Source: a virus. Taken from it: a DNA stretch of 34,878 bases. The DNA is taken from positions 1 through 34,878 of IMG/VR virus record IMGVR_UViG_3300021367_000005; one strand, given 5' to 3'. A program made the position numbers and the translations under genes. How positions within the stretch are numbered: position 1 is the first letter of the stretch; the number at the start of each line of letters is the position of its first letter. This document shows, one piece after another, positions 5,739-15,194 of the stretch. The notes beneath the pieces are model-generated. The model made no database searches. It was not told the DNA's origin and saw nothing but the letters and a program-made list of their open reading frames with translations.

Positions 5739-7226
5739 ATGGATGATGAGGTTCGTGTTGTTGAACTAATGCAACAGCAAATACAATCGATACTCGAACG
5801 TCAGATCGATTACTACGATCCCTATCCATATCAACTCTCATTTCATAATGATCCTGAAAAATTTCGCTGCCTACGTGCCGCCAATCGAATAGGTAAAACA
5901 CACTCTGGGGGTGCTGAGCTCTCTTATCATGCGACAGGACTTTATCCCGAATGGTGGCAAGGGCGTCGATTTAATAAACCTGTCAAGGCAGTTTGCGGCG
6001 GTAAAAATAATGAAAAAACACGCGACATTATCCAGGCCGCGCTGTTTGGTGATCCAACAGATATTAATGCCTGGGGAACGGGGTGGATACCCAAAAGACT
6101 GATCGGGAGGGCCATGAGAAAACCTGGCGTTCCCGATGCTAAATACCATGTTCTTGTTAAACACATATCAGGTGGTTACTCCAAGATTTCCATGTTGGCC
6201 TATGACATGGGTAAGGAAACCTGGATGGCACACAAAGCTGATGTCAACTGGCTGGATGAAGAGCCGCCCGAAGACATTCTATCGCAAGCGATTCGCTCCA
6301 TCATTGATACGGGCGGCGTTATTTATATGACGTTCACTCCAGAGAATGGAACAACCGGCGTGGTGAAGATGGTGCAGGACCAATGGTCAATGCATGAGGC
6401 GGGCTGGAAAGATGTGACAGGAGATGACTTCGTTGTCGATGTTGCAAACCTGCATTATGAATTTAAAACACAACGCACTCAAAAAGGTAGGCGTGGTCAT
6501 TTGACGAAAGAAAAAATCACAGACGCCATAAAAGCCATGATGCCGCATGAGATAAAAATGCGCGCAGAAGGAATTCCATTACTGGGTACAGGTTTAGTGT
6601 TCCCTTACGCTGAAGCAGACATCACCTATGACGCTTTTGATCTTCCTGCCCACTGGCCTCGGATTGCTGGAATCGATTTCGGATATACCCACTATACCGC
6701 CGTCGTTTGGCTCTCTCATGACCCTGACACAAATACTCTTTATCTCTATGACGCAGTAAAAATAAACAAACGTGAAATAAATGAAATTGCTCCTTTTTTA
6801 ATTAGCCGCCCTTCGATCTGGGTGCCAGTCGCCTGGCCCCATGATGGCAATAAAAATTTCGGAATGGGTGGCTCGATACAAAAACAATATCGCGATTATG
6901 GAATTAATTTACTTGAAGACCATTTTACCAATCCCCCAAAAGACAATGACATCGAGGGCAGCGGTGGCATTCAAATAATGCCTGGAATTGTTGAGATGGC
7001 AAACCGTTTTAATGATGGGCGATTAAAAGTTGCTAGCCACTTGTTCGAATGGTTGGAAGAGTTTCGAAATTATCATCACAAGGACAATAAAATCGTTGAC
7101 CGCGATGATGATTTGATGGCGGCGACTCGTTACGCCGTCCAATCAGTGCGCTTTGCTGAAACAGAAAATGCAGCTCCCGTTTATGAGTCGCGCAGTGGCG
7201 AGAACGAAGGCTGGATGAGTTCATGA
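5739..7226 (+). CDS. terL: terminase large subunit
   Basis: This 495-residue protein is the packaging motor and headful nuclease. The ATPase domain shows a Walker A variant, RAANRIGKT, at about 46-54. The Walker B stretch VNWLDEEP follows at about 169-176, with the acidic pair at 173-174. A coupling-type motif, MTFTPENG, lies at about 197-204. The RNase H-like nuclease domain shows GIDFGYTH (Asp near 313), WPHDG (Asp near 369) and DRDDDLMAATRYA (Asp near 458), a credible metal-binding triad. Length is normal for the family. Its TGA overlaps the portal ATG (ATGA), so the two are translationally coupled. It starts the long virion operon. Confidence 0.95.
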   Translation: MDDEVRVVELMQQQIQSILERQIDYYDPYPYQLSFHNDPEKFRCLRAANRIGKTHSGGAELSYHATGLYPEWWQGRRFNKPVKAVCGGKNNEKTRDIIQAALFGDPTDINAWGTGWIPKRLIGRAMRKPGVPDAKYHVLVKHISGGYSKISMLAYDMGKETWMAHKADVNWLDEEPPEDILSQAIRSIIDTGGVIYMTFTPENGTTGVVKMVQDQWSMHEAGWKDVTGDDFVVDVANLHYEFKTQRTQKGRRGHLTKEKITDAIKAMMPHEIKMRAEGIPLLGTGLVFPYAEADITYDAFDLPAHWPRIAGIDFGYTHYTAVVWLSHDPDTNTLYLYDAVKINKREINEIAPFLISRPSIWVPVAWPHDGNKNFGMGGSIQKQYRDYGINLLEDHFTNPPKDNDIEGSGGIQIMPGIVEMANRFNDGRLKVASHLFEWLEEFRNYHHKDNKIVDRDDDLMAATRYAVQSVRFAETENAAPVYESRSGENEGWMSS

Positions 7227-9274
7227 AACCACTAAAAGGAAAGAAGTACGAGAAGATAGTTAAGGAGGCAATAAAGCGTTTTAAGGTTGCCTGCGACGCC
7301 GAGGCGGACAACAGATCACAAGCGCTCGATGATATTAATTTTAGAAATGGAGATCAATGGGAAGATGGCGTCAAGCGAATACGCGAGCATGAAGGCCGAC
7401 CTTGCCTGACGATTAATAAATTAGAGCAACGAGTTGACCAAGTCACGGGTGATCAAAGAATGAACCGAATGGGCGCAGTTATTCGCCCCCTGGATTCAAC
7501 CAATTCCTACACCGAACGAACACCTGGGCGTAACTTTTCGCTCGCTGAAGTCTATTCGGGCATCATTAAAAATATAGAGTCCACATCGAATGCAAGAAGC
7601 GCTTATGACATCGCATTTGATCAGGCAGTCGGTCATGGCTTTGGCTATTGGTCGATAAAAACACAATACAACGATGATGACTCTTTTGACCAGGACATAA
7701 AAATTCGCCGCATTAATAATTCGATGCGTGTTTATCTTGATCCCGCAGCGCAAGAGGTAACGAAAAAAGATGCGATGTGGGGGTTCATTACCACGATGGT
7801 CGACAAGGATGAGTACCCGGATGCCAGCTGGGAAATAGGCATCGGAGAGGAGCAATCTTTGTGGTTTGATAGCGACAAAGTGCGAATCGCTGAATATTTT
7901 CGGCGCGTTGAAATAGAAATAGAGATATGGAAAACAAAAGCAGGTGTGCTTCGCGTAAAAGATGATGAGATGGACGTTCGTGACGAACTAATAGCGCGCG
8001 GAATTGAGCCTGGGCAAAAGCGAATTGCAAAAAGCTACAAAGTTGAGTGGTTTAAACTAAGTGCGAATGAAGTTTTTGAGGAAACACTTTTTCCTTCGAA
8101 ATTTATTCCTATTATTCCCTGTTATGGGAAAGAGCTAAACGTTAACGGCGAGACAATTTATCGCGGCGTTATTCGTTACGCAAAAGATCCGCAGCGCATT
8201 TATAACTACACGCGCACAGCTAGTGTTGAGCAGGTTGCCCTGGCGCCAAAAGCGCCATGGGTTATCGAGGAATCTCAGATCGGCGCGCATAAAGGTGTCT
8301 GGGAAAATGCCAATGTAAAAAACTATTCCATTTTACCTTACAAAAATAAACCGGGCGTCCCTCCGCCGATTCGCCAGGCACCCCCACAACCCTCGACCGG
8401 CTGGATGAGTGAATCGCAAATAGCAGATCAGGATATTGATGCTGCAAGTGGCATGTATAAAGCATCATTGGGTGCGCCCAGTAACGAGCGATCAGGTAAG
8501 GCAATTAATGCGCGAAAAGTTGAAGGTGATGTCGGCACGTATCATTATCACGACAATAAAGCGTTAAGCCTTCAACATACTTACGAAATTCTAGTCGATA
8601 TGATCCCGCGTGTTTACGATACGGCAAGAGCTGTTCGTATACAAACGCCCGATGATAAAAATGAAATCATTCATATTAATCAGGAGATATTTGATACCGA
8701 TTCCCAGCAATGGATAAAAGTCTATGACCTGTCTTTAGGTAAATATGATGTCGCTGTTGATGTTGGCGCGTCTTATACCACGCAGCGTCAAATGGCCTCA
8801 GAAAGCATGATGGAGCTCATTCAGTATGCGCCACAACTGGCCGGAAAAATTATTGACTTAATCGCAAAAAATCTCGACTGGCCTGGCGCGGATGAAATCG
8901 CTGAGCGCCTTCAAGATAATCGTCCCACACTCGAACAAGTTCAACAACAAATTCAGATGGAAACGCAAAGAGCTGTCCAGTCAGCGCTTAATGGCGAGAG
9001 GTATCAACTAGATGTGTTTAAGGCTCAGACAGATCGCATGTCAAAAATGAAAAAAGCCGAGAACGATGACGACTCACTGGAAGTGGAGCTGCTTAAACTG
9101 CTGGAGGAATCCAACGCGGACATAAGAGGCAGGGTGGTGCAGTTAATTAATGAGCTAAACGAAGAGCAGCAAATAAGCGCGCCCGTAGCTCGCACCCCAC
9201 AGTTACCCACTATTCCCATGAACACCCCACCACAACAAGGGAGCATACCAACAGGTGCTCCAGGGCAGCAGTAA
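7223..9274 (+). CDS. portal protein, P22 type
   Basis: At 683 residues it is close to P22 portal gp1 (725). The start, FRNGDQWEDGVKRIREHEGRPCLTINKL (read in two halves around residues 40-67), is the conserved opening of the P22-type portal family, followed by the QVTGDQRMN segment. The C-terminal part (about 570-650) is a Gln/Glu-rich helix that fits the barrel or crown, with a Pro/Gln tail. The portal forms the dodecameric ring through which DNA enters and leaves the head. It overlaps the large terminase by four bases and its TAA shares bases with the scaffold ATG (TAATG). Family assignment is firm; fine domain limits are inferred. Confidence 0.9.
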   Translation: MKPLKGKKYEKIVKEAIKRFKVACDAEADNRSQALDDINFRNGDQWEDGVKRIREHEGRPCLTINKLEQRVDQVTGDQRMNRMGAVIRPLDSTNSYTERTPGRNFSLAEVYSGIIKNIESTSNARSAYDIAFDQAVGHGFGYWSIKTQYNDDDSFDQDIKIRRINNSMRVYLDPAAQEVTKKDAMWGFITTMVDKDEYPDASWEIGIGEEQSLWFDSDKVRIAEYFRRVEIEIEIWKTKAGVLRVKDDEMDVRDELIARGIEPGQKRIAKSYKVEWFKLSANEVFEETLFPSKFIPIIPCYGKELNVNGETIYRGVIRYAKDPQRIYNYTRTASVEQVALAPKAPWVIEESQIGAHKGVWENANVKNYSILPYKNKPGVPPPIRQAPPQPSTGWMSESQIADQDIDAASGMYKASLGAPSNERSGKAINARKVEGDVGTYHYHDNKALSLQHTYEILVDMIPRVYDTARAVRIQTPDDKNEIIHINQEIFDTDSQQWIKVYDLSLGKYDVAVDVGASYTTQRQMASESMMELIQYAPQLAGKIIDLIAKNLDWPGADEIAERLQDNRPTLEQVQQQIQMETQRAVQSALNGERYQLDVFKAQTDRMSKMKKAENDDDSLEVELLKLLEESNADIRGRVVQLINELNEEQQISAPVARTPQLPTIPMNTPPQQGSIPTGAPGQQ

Positions 9275-10083
9275 TGAACGATGAAAACCAAACAGGAACC
9301 GAAGAGTTAGTCGAGCCTACAGAAGAAGACCAGACTCTCGCGACTGAGGATGCCAGCACAAACGACGAAGTCAATACTGACGACGCCGACACTGCGCAGG
9401 AACCTAAACCAAAATCACGCAACCAGAATTCAAAAGCCAGGCTTAGGCGAAAGCTAAATGAATCTGGACAGCGTAACCAACAAATCGCAGATCAACTCGC
9501 GAAACAATCAGCACAATTTACTGCACTTGAAACGAAACTGGACAGTGTGATTAATCCACCCGCCACGCGGCCCGATAGGATTGATTTTGATACCGAAGAA
9601 GATTACGAAGACGCGCTATACGACTGGCGTCAACCTGTTAAAAAAGGAACAGCGCCAAGCCAGCCGACTCAAGATTCCCCTGTTCCGCCAAAATATATGC
9701 CGGAGGAGACGAGGGAGAATTGGTTAGATCAAATTGATCTTGCGAAAGAGAAATATGGCGACTTCGATGAGAAATTAAAATCAATACCCGCAGTGAATAT
9801 GACCGACGCGATGACGATGGCGATTATGGAGTCAGATGATGCAGGTGAGATTGCTTACTTCTTGGGTACTAACCTACCCGAAGCGGAACGAATTTCTCGA
9901 TTGAGTTTTTCCGCACAGGTTAGGGAAATCGACAAGCTTGGAAACAAGCTTCAATCCACAACCTCAAAAGCTCCCACTCCAATTGTTCCCACTACTGGCT
10001 CAGATACACCGCCGGGTGATATCTCAAAAATGTCGATGAAAGACTATGCAGCTTACATGAATAAAAAAGAGTACGGGGGTTAG
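9274..10083 (+). CDS. scaffolding protein
   Basis: This 269-residue protein lies between portal and coat, where P22-like phages encode the scaffold (gp8, 303 residues). The composition fits: an acidic, low-complexity N-terminus rich in Glu, Thr and Asp (1-50), a central helical region of Gln/Lys/Leu (about 50-90), a Pro-containing linker, and a C-terminal end with MSMKDYAAYMNKKEYGG. The basic end would bind coat subunits. Scaffolds guide capsid assembly and leave before maturation. No enzymatic motif is seen. The call rests on position and composition. Confidence 0.85.
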   Translation: MNDENQTGTEELVEPTEEDQTLATEDASTNDEVNTDDADTAQEPKPKSRNQNSKARLRRKLNESGQRNQQIADQLAKQSAQFTALETKLDSVINPPATRPDRIDFDTEEDYEDALYDWRQPVKKGTAPSQPTQDSPVPPKYMPEETRENWLDQIDLAKEKYGDFDEKLKSIPAVNMTDAMTMAIMESDDAGEIAYFLGTNLPEAERISRLSFSAQVREIDKLGNKLQSTTSKAPTPIVPTTGSDTPPGDISKMSMKDYAAYMNKKEYGG

Positions 10084-10100
10084 CACTTTAGGAGCCAATA

Positions 10101-11312
10101 ATGGCGAATACTAACCTTACGATCGACCAAATTACGCGAGAAGCCTTGCGCATTCTGGTCAACAATCTGGGCTTTGCCCGAAACACCAACAAAGAATACG
10201 ACGCATCATTTGCAAACGACGGCGCAAAAATTGGCGACACTCTTCGCATTAGAAAACCCGCACGTTACACCATTCGCACAGGCGCGGCATTAAGTGTTCA
10301 AGATCACACCGAAACCAATGTTGACTTACAACTCGACACCCAGGCGGGCGTCGATGTTAATTTCACCTCAAAAGAATTAACACTGGATATCAGTGACTTT
10401 TCTTCGCGTGTCTTAAAACCAGCAATGGCGACTATCGCGAACAAAATAGATCTCGATGGTTTAGCGCTTTACTCCGGTGTTTATAGCTCGGTTGGCGTCC
10501 CCGGCACAACTCCCGCAACTGCTGCCGTTTTACTTGACGCCAATCAGAAGATGGATGAAATGGCAACGCCACGAGATGGTCAGCGCTGCCTTGCGGTTGA
10601 TCCTGCCGCTAACTCTAAAGTAGTTGACGCCCTTAAAGGTCTTTTCCAGTCCAGCGGGAAACTCGATGAGCAATATCGAAAAGGCATGATGGGCATGGAC
10701 ACGTTGGGATATAAAGAAATTTATATGGACCAGAATGTCAACGTTCATACGACAGGCGTTCTAGGTGACTCAACTTGTGCTGTGAATCAAGCCTCTTTCA
10801 GTCAAGGTGATAACACCATCGATCTAGATACGTTCACTGTGACGCCAACTGTGAATATAGGCGACATATTCAGTATCGTCGACGTGTATGCAGTCAACCC
10901 TCAGAACCGAGAAACAACTGGCGCGTTGCAACAGTTCGTCGTCACTGCAACCAAGACAGGTAGTGGCACTGCCATTACGGATGTTGAGTTTGCTCCGGCG
11001 CTCAGAACAACGGGCGCTTTTCAGACAATCAACGCCTTTCCGGCGGATGATGCTGTAGTCACTTTTCTTGGTGCTGCATCAAGCCAATACTCACAAAACC
11101 TGGCCTATCACCCCGACGCATTCACATTAGGTACAGCTGATTTGTTAATGCCTAAAGGCGTTGATTTTGCTTCGCGTCAAGTTCACGAGGGCATATCAAT
11201 GCGCATCGTTCGCGATTATGACATCAACAACGATGCCATGCCTTGCCGGATTGATGTGCTCTACGGTTGGAAAACACTTTACCCAGAACTGGCTTGCCGC
11301 GTTTGGGGTTAG
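10101..11312 (+). CDS. major capsid protein, P22 coat type
   Basis: The 403-residue product matches the P22 coat (gp5, 430) family layout. It opens with the segment DQITREALRILVNNLGFARN, followed by RIRKPARYT and the FTSKELTLDISDFSSRVLKPA backbone segment (read as FTSKELTLDI then SDFSSRVLKPA). A central insert (about 205-305) corresponds in position to the P22 I-domain. The C-terminus carries the IDVLYGWKTLYPELACRV strand region. It forms the HK97-fold icosahedral shell. TAGGAG precedes the ATG, giving strong initiation, and a very good terminator follows, so the gene is probably expressed at high level. Confidence 0.9.
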   Translation: MANTNLTIDQITREALRILVNNLGFARNTNKEYDASFANDGAKIGDTLRIRKPARYTIRTGAALSVQDHTETNVDLQLDTQAGVDVNFTSKELTLDISDFSSRVLKPAMATIANKIDLDGLALYSGVYSSVGVPGTTPATAAVLLDANQKMDEMATPRDGQRCLAVDPAANSKVVDALKGLFQSSGKLDEQYRKGMMGMDTLGYKEIYMDQNVNVHTTGVLGDSTCAVNQASFSQGDNTIDLDTFTVTPTVNIGDIFSIVDVYAVNPQNRETTGALQQFVVTATKTGSGTAITDVEFAPALRTTGAFQTINAFPADDAVVTFLGAASSQYSQNLAYHPDAFTLGTADLLMPKGVDFASRQVHEGISMRIVRDYDINNDAMPCRIDVLYGWKTLYPELACRVWG

Positions 11313-11319
11313 TTCGAAC

Positions 11320-11346
11320 GGGAGGATTTATTCCTCCCTTTTTTTT
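11320..11346 (+). terminator. strong intrinsic terminator after the coat gene
   Basis: GGGAGGA (11320-11326) pairs perfectly with TCCTCCC (11332-11338) around a five-base loop, then eight T residues follow. In an antiterminated late operon it may act as a partial terminator or RNA-stabilising end that lowers expression of downstream genes relative to the coat gene. Confidence 0.9.
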
Positions 11347-11359
11347 AGAGGAATACAGA

Positions 11360-11839
11360 ATGGCAATAGAACAACTAGGAAAAAATTCACCAGACGGAAC
11401 TATTGCACGTGGGCTACATAAAAATGTAATTCAGGGCGTAGGCGCAGCGCGAACACTGCTACCAGTGGAATCAGGATCTGTTTGTCTCTTGGACTCGGCG
11501 GCTGGCGTTATTTACACACTACCGGCACCCGATGTCGGCGCTCAGTTCGAGTTTTTAGTTTCAACTGCGGTTGCTTCAAACGCACATAAAGTTATCACTA
11601 ACTCGGGTTCCGTTTTCTTACTCGGCGGCGTCATTATGGGCGACGTTACTGTCGCGCAATCAGGTGATTATTTTGAGGCCGATGGCTCTACACATGTAGC
11701 GCTTTCAGCCAACGGGACAACAACTGGCGGCCTATTAGGCGAGCGTTATCAAGTGACTTGTATCTCTGCAACCCAGTGGGTTATTGAGGGCGTTTGTCAT
11801 GGAGCTGGAACACTGGCTACACCTTTCGCAACATCCTGA
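11360..11839 (+). CDS. putative head decoration or minor capsid protein
   Basis: ATG 11360 follows AGAGGA at good spacing; upstream codons lie inside the terminator. The 159-residue product is beta-rich with many Gly, Val and Thr residues, and it has repeated short strands (for example FEFLVSTAVASNAHKVIT and GSVFLLGGVIMGDVTV). Proteins of this kind next to a P22-type coat gene often decorate the capsid. No family can be fixed from the sequence alone. Position right after the coat gene supports a virion role. Confidence 0.6.
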   Translation: MAIEQLGKNSPDGTIARGLHKNVIQGVGAARTLLPVESGSVCLLDSAAGVIYTLPAPDVGAQFEFLVSTAVASNAHKVITNSGSVFLLGGVIMGDVTVAQSGDYFEADGSTHVALSANGTTTGGLLGERYQVTCISATQWVIEGVCHGAGTLATPFATS

Positions 11840-11878
11840 CCCTTCTTTGCACAAGGAAGTGCTTGACCTGGTATCAAT

Positions 11879-12124
11879 ATGAAGTGGTTTTATAACAAAG
11901 ACAAGCAAGGTGTTATCGCCGAGCAACAACCCGAAGGTTATCACTATGATTTTAGAGGCAAGGATTTGTCACGCACCGCTGTTCGAGATAAAGAAGAGCC
12001 CGAAACCGAGGAGAAAAAAGAACTTGCAGAAATCAAAGAGCAATACAAAAAGAAATTCGGCAGAAAACCGCACGGGCTATTAAAAAAAGAAAATATATTG
12101 AAGGCAATTGCGAATGCTTGCTAA
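11879..12124 (+). CDS. small charged protein with HeH-like C-terminal motif
   Basis: The 81-residue product is highly charged. Its C-terminal half reads EIKEQYKKKFGRKPHGLLKK then ENILKAIA, which resembles the short helix-extended-helix (HeH/SAP-like) motifs seen in phage proteins. The central Glu/Lys stretch (40-55) is likely helical. It has no clear Shine-Dalgarno sequence, and it overlaps the gp4-like gene by 11 bases. It may contribute to head completion or be a small virion component. Function not established. Confidence 0.6.
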   Translation: MKWFYNKDKQGVIAEQQPEGYHYDFRGKDLSRTAVRDKEEPETEEKKELAEIKEQYKKKFGRKPHGLLKKENILKAIANAC

Positions 12125-12806
12125 CACGATCATTACATCGGCGCTTCGTAAGCTATTAGTCATCCCCAGCGGGGGTTCGCCGACAGCAAGTCAATTCGCT
12201 GAAGGTCTTGAAGTTTTAAACGACATGATTAACAGCTGGTCTGCTCAGCGAGATCTGATTTATGAGGACACAAAAGAAGACCTCACCATTCCGGCGGGAA
12301 CACAAAGTATAACGATTGGCGCAACAGGCGATCTGGTTACAGCCAGGCCTCTTAAAATTAATGTCGCTACGCTTCGAGATGGCGTTATTGATTACACAAT
12401 GACGTTAATAAACGAGAAGGAATATCAAAGCTTTTCGCAAAAAACAAATGTAAGTAGACCTTATCGGCTTTATTACCGAAACACATGGCCGAACGGAACG
12501 ATTTATTTTGAATACACAACCGACCAGCAGTATGTTTTAGTTTTAACCTCGATGAAGCAACTGCCAACATTTCCAGATGGCACAACCGATGTTTCATTGC
12601 CTGATCATTACGAACGCGCATTAAAAACAAATTTAGTTGTTGAATTGGCCGATGAAATGGGCGCAGGCAATAGGGTGACGCCGACCATGTTCACGATTGC
12701 TGAGGAGGCAAGAACGGCCATCATTTCTCAGGGCATCGACATCGTTCCCGCAGTAACAGAGTTCAATCCTATCGGTGTGTACAACATAGAAGCAGACGAC
12801 TATTAA
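12114..12806 (+). CDS. P22 gp4-like head-completion / tail accessory factor
   Basis: The 230-residue product (ATG 12114; the upstream TTG is unlikely) has the layout of P22 gp4-like proteins: ITSALRKLLVIPSGGSPTAS at the N-terminus, ALEVLND-like helix GLEVLNDMINSWSAQRDLIY, beta segments in the middle, and a C-terminal helix pair. P22 gp4 is 166 residues; many relatives are over 200. gp4 binds under the portal and starts tail assembly. AAGG lies nine bases before the ATG. The stop TAA (12804-12806) overlaps the proposed beginning of the gp10-like gene. Confidence 0.8.
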   Translation: MLANTIITSALRKLLVIPSGGSPTASQFAEGLEVLNDMINSWSAQRDLIYEDTKEDLTIPAGTQSITIGATGDLVTARPLKINVATLRDGVIDYTMTLINEKEYQSFSQKTNVSRPYRLYYRNTWPNGTIYFEYTTDQQYVLVLTSMKQLPTFPDGTTDVSLPDHYERALKTNLVVELADEMGAGNRVTPTMFTIAEEARTAIISQGIDIVPAVTEFNPIGVYNIEADDY

Positions 12807-14340
12807 AGTAAATCCAGCGGTCAACTTAGACATACAGGGATTTAGTGGATCGGCTGTTACTGATTACAACACAGGACTAACAAATACGATCATCGGCGTA
12901 AATGCAAAAGCTACTCAACGCCCCTCAATAAATATAACAGAAGACAGCACCACTATTGTTGGCTTGCTAGCCAGAGCTCGCGGCATTTATTACTGGGAGA
13001 CAAATGCCAAGCTCTACATTGTTAATGACAATGATTTGTTCGAGTCGTCCCAGGGTAATCCGCGGATCGCAGAGGCTTCTGGTATTTTTTCAGGCGGCAC
13101 CGAGCGCTGCACGATGTTGGAGACAGTTGGGACAAGTCGGCTAGTTATTCTTGATGCGGAAAACAACAAAGGCTGGCAGATGGACGCGGCCAAAAACTTA
13201 AACCAAATTGCATCAAACTTTCCATCAACATTAACCCATGGCGGCGCCATTTTAGATGGCTATCTATTCGTTATGGGTGAGGATGGTGTTATTTATAACT
13301 CAGCCGTTAATGACCCAACCGTTTTCCCCGCAACCGGATTTATCACGGCTGAGCGCGAAAATGACAAAGGGATTTATCTTGCAAAGCATCATGATCATAT
13401 TGTGGCTTTTGGCACACAAACGATTGAGTTTTTTTATGACGCATCCAATACATCCGGCAGCCCTCTTAACAGACGTCAGGATGTTGCGTACACCTATGGC
13501 TGCGCGTCAGGATTAAGTGTCTGGGAAGACAACGATATTATTTATTTTTTAGGCACCGATTCATCGGGCCAACTGGGTGTCTGGAAATTAGAAAATTTTC
13601 AAATAGCGCCTGTTTCAACGGATGCTATTAACTCTTATCTATCAAAAGGCTTAACACAGACGGGACTATTTGTTCGCTTTGAAGGATTGTCAGCAATGGG
13701 CCATAGAACCTTGCTCGTGACAACTTATACATTGACAGGTGAAGCGCCCGGCGAGATCTATCCAAAGATTACACTTTCCTTTGATTCACTGACGGGGTTG
13801 TGGGGATTTTGGTCAACACTCTTAAACTCAAATACAACATTCCCTCTATTTGGCTGGACAAAGAGAACCGGCGGTCATAATCCCACCACTGCTGCGAGAA
13901 CGGGCGAGGGAATCATGTTCAGTGGTGACATCATCGAGCTGAATGATGATTTTATACCTATCGACACAGTTCTCGGCGTCGCGATTTATGAGGCCGGCAT
14001 TTATGAGCTGGACATCTACTCTACCTCTTCCGATGTAGGAACGAATATTGCCTCAGCCATTCGGTTCGGATTAATTGATGGCGAGACCTCCGCTTATAAA
14101 TTTCAAAATCGAGAGACAGTCGAAATGGAAAACACTGCTTTCTCACAAACGCTCACCATTAAACACTCAGATGAATTTACAGATGACTTTGATACGGGAA
14201 GCACAATCGATACCGCACTGGATCGAAAAGAAATATATCAGGGCGGTCGATTCATGAAACGAAATTTTCAGATTGAATATGCAGGTGATGAACAGTTTTT
14301 TATTGAATCACTTGATCTCGATCTGAGTGTTGGGCAATGA
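12802..14340 (+). CDS. P22 gp10-like DNA-stabilisation / tail hub protein
   Basis: The recognisable body (from 12964) has the beta-propeller-like WD/kelch spacing of P22 gp10 relatives, with repeated strands such as LDGYLFVMGEDGVIYNSA and GLWGFWSTLL. The frame stays open upstream to 12790 and encodes a good protein (VNPAVNLDIQGFSGSAV then IIGVNAKATQRPSI) of the expected type, so 12964 (TTG) is too late a start. No ATG, GTG or TTG exists in that extension. ATT at 12802 overlapping the gp4 stop is the best candidate, giving 512 residues (P22 gp10 is 472). A +1 frameshift out of the gp4 gene is the alternative. The start is therefore tentative, the gene is not. Confidence 0.75.
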   Translation: MKVNPAVNLDIQGFSGSAVTDYNTGLTNTIIGVNAKATQRPSINITEDSTTIVGLLARARGIYYWETNAKLYIVNDNDLFESSQGNPRIAEASGIFSGGTERCTMLETVGTSRLVILDAENNKGWQMDAAKNLNQIASNFPSTLTHGGAILDGYLFVMGEDGVIYNSAVNDPTVFPATGFITAERENDKGIYLAKHHDHIVAFGTQTIEFFYDASNTSGSPLNRRQDVAYTYGCASGLSVWEDNDIIYFLGTDSSGQLGVWKLENFQIAPVSTDAINSYLSKGLTQTGLFVRFEGLSAMGHRTLLVTTYTLTGEAPGEIYPKITLSFDSLTGLWGFWSTLLNSNTTFPLFGWTKRTGGHNPTTAARTGEGIMFSGDIIELNDDFIPIDTVLGVAIYEAGIYELDIYSTSSDVGTNIASAIRFGLIDGETSAYKFQNRETVEMENTAFSQTLTIKHSDEFTDDFDTGSTIDTALDRKEIYQGGRFMKRNFQIEYAGDEQFFIESLDLDLSVGQ

Positions 14341-15194
14341 GTTTCAAATTAGATCCTCCCCCTTCAACACTTAAAGAATTCACCTTCCAGTGGAAGAACT
14401 GGCTTAACAATTTATATGTTTGGTTGAAAATAAACATGGGTACTGACTTTTACACAGAAGTCGCAAAAGGTAATGTCGCAGGACATTCGCTGCTGCATAA
14501 ATTTGGATCATCTTTATTGACGACGGATCAGCGAGTTGTCTCCCAAACAGGAACATATGAGACTCCACTATCCGTCACAGAGCTTGAAATTGTTAGCTCA
14601 GACGCGGGAGATACTGCGGCAGGTCTGGGAGCGCAGGAAGTTTTTCTTATGGGCCTAGATGCTAGCTTTAAAGAGATTACAACAACCGTTGTAATGAATG
14701 GACTTACGCCAGTTATTATCGACACTGAATTTATTCGACTCTATCGATGGTACGTCTCTCGCTCGGGAACTTACGCCAGCTCAACCGCTTCATCTCATAT
14801 CGGTAGCCTGACTATTCAGGAATCTGGTGGTGGAACTGTCTGGGATATCATGCCGTCAACCCCTCTGCCTTATGGCCAATCATCGATTGGTGCATACACC
14901 ATTCCGATAGGAAAGACAGGTTATCTTTTATCAAAACAAATCTTTGTCGATTCAACCAAGTCAGCCGACATTTTCTTTTTTAAACGAGAAAATGCTAACG
15001 ATGTTGTAGCCCCTTATACAGGCATCCGGCGCTTACTCGAAAATGAGATCGGAGTCGCTGGAACATTAACGATGAATTTTCGATCACCTAAAGGGCCTTT
15101 TGTTGGTCCTTGTGATGTTGGCTTTTTCGGCAGCGTGGAAGTGAACACTGCTTTTACATCCGTCGAATTCGAATTACTTTTAGTGGACGATTAA
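14337..15194 (+). CDS. virion structural protein, tail-associated
   Basis: The 285-residue product is beta-rich and has a conserved-looking 'SSDAGDTAAGLGAQEVFLMG' segment (about 82-101) of the kind found in tail proteins of podoviruses, where variable beta-strand proteins follow head-completion genes. No enzymatic motif is visible. It overlaps the gp10-like gene by four bases (ATGA) and directly abuts the fibre-like gene. It occupies the position of the P22 tail needle, but it lacks an obvious long coiled coil, so a needle role is not supported. Confidence 0.6.
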   Translation: MSFKLDPPPSTLKEFTFQWKNWLNNLYVWLKINMGTDFYTEVAKGNVAGHSLLHKFGSSLLTTDQRVVSQTGTYETPLSVTELEIVSSDAGDTAAGLGAQEVFLMGLDASFKEITTTVVMNGLTPVIIDTEFIRLYRWYVSRSGTYASSTASSHIGSLTIQESGGGTVWDIMPSTPLPYGQSSIGAYTIPIGKTGYLLSKQIFVDSTKSADIFFFKRENANDVVAPYTGIRRLLENEIGVAGTLTMNFRSPKGPFVGPCDVGFFGSVEVNTAFTSVEFELLLVDD

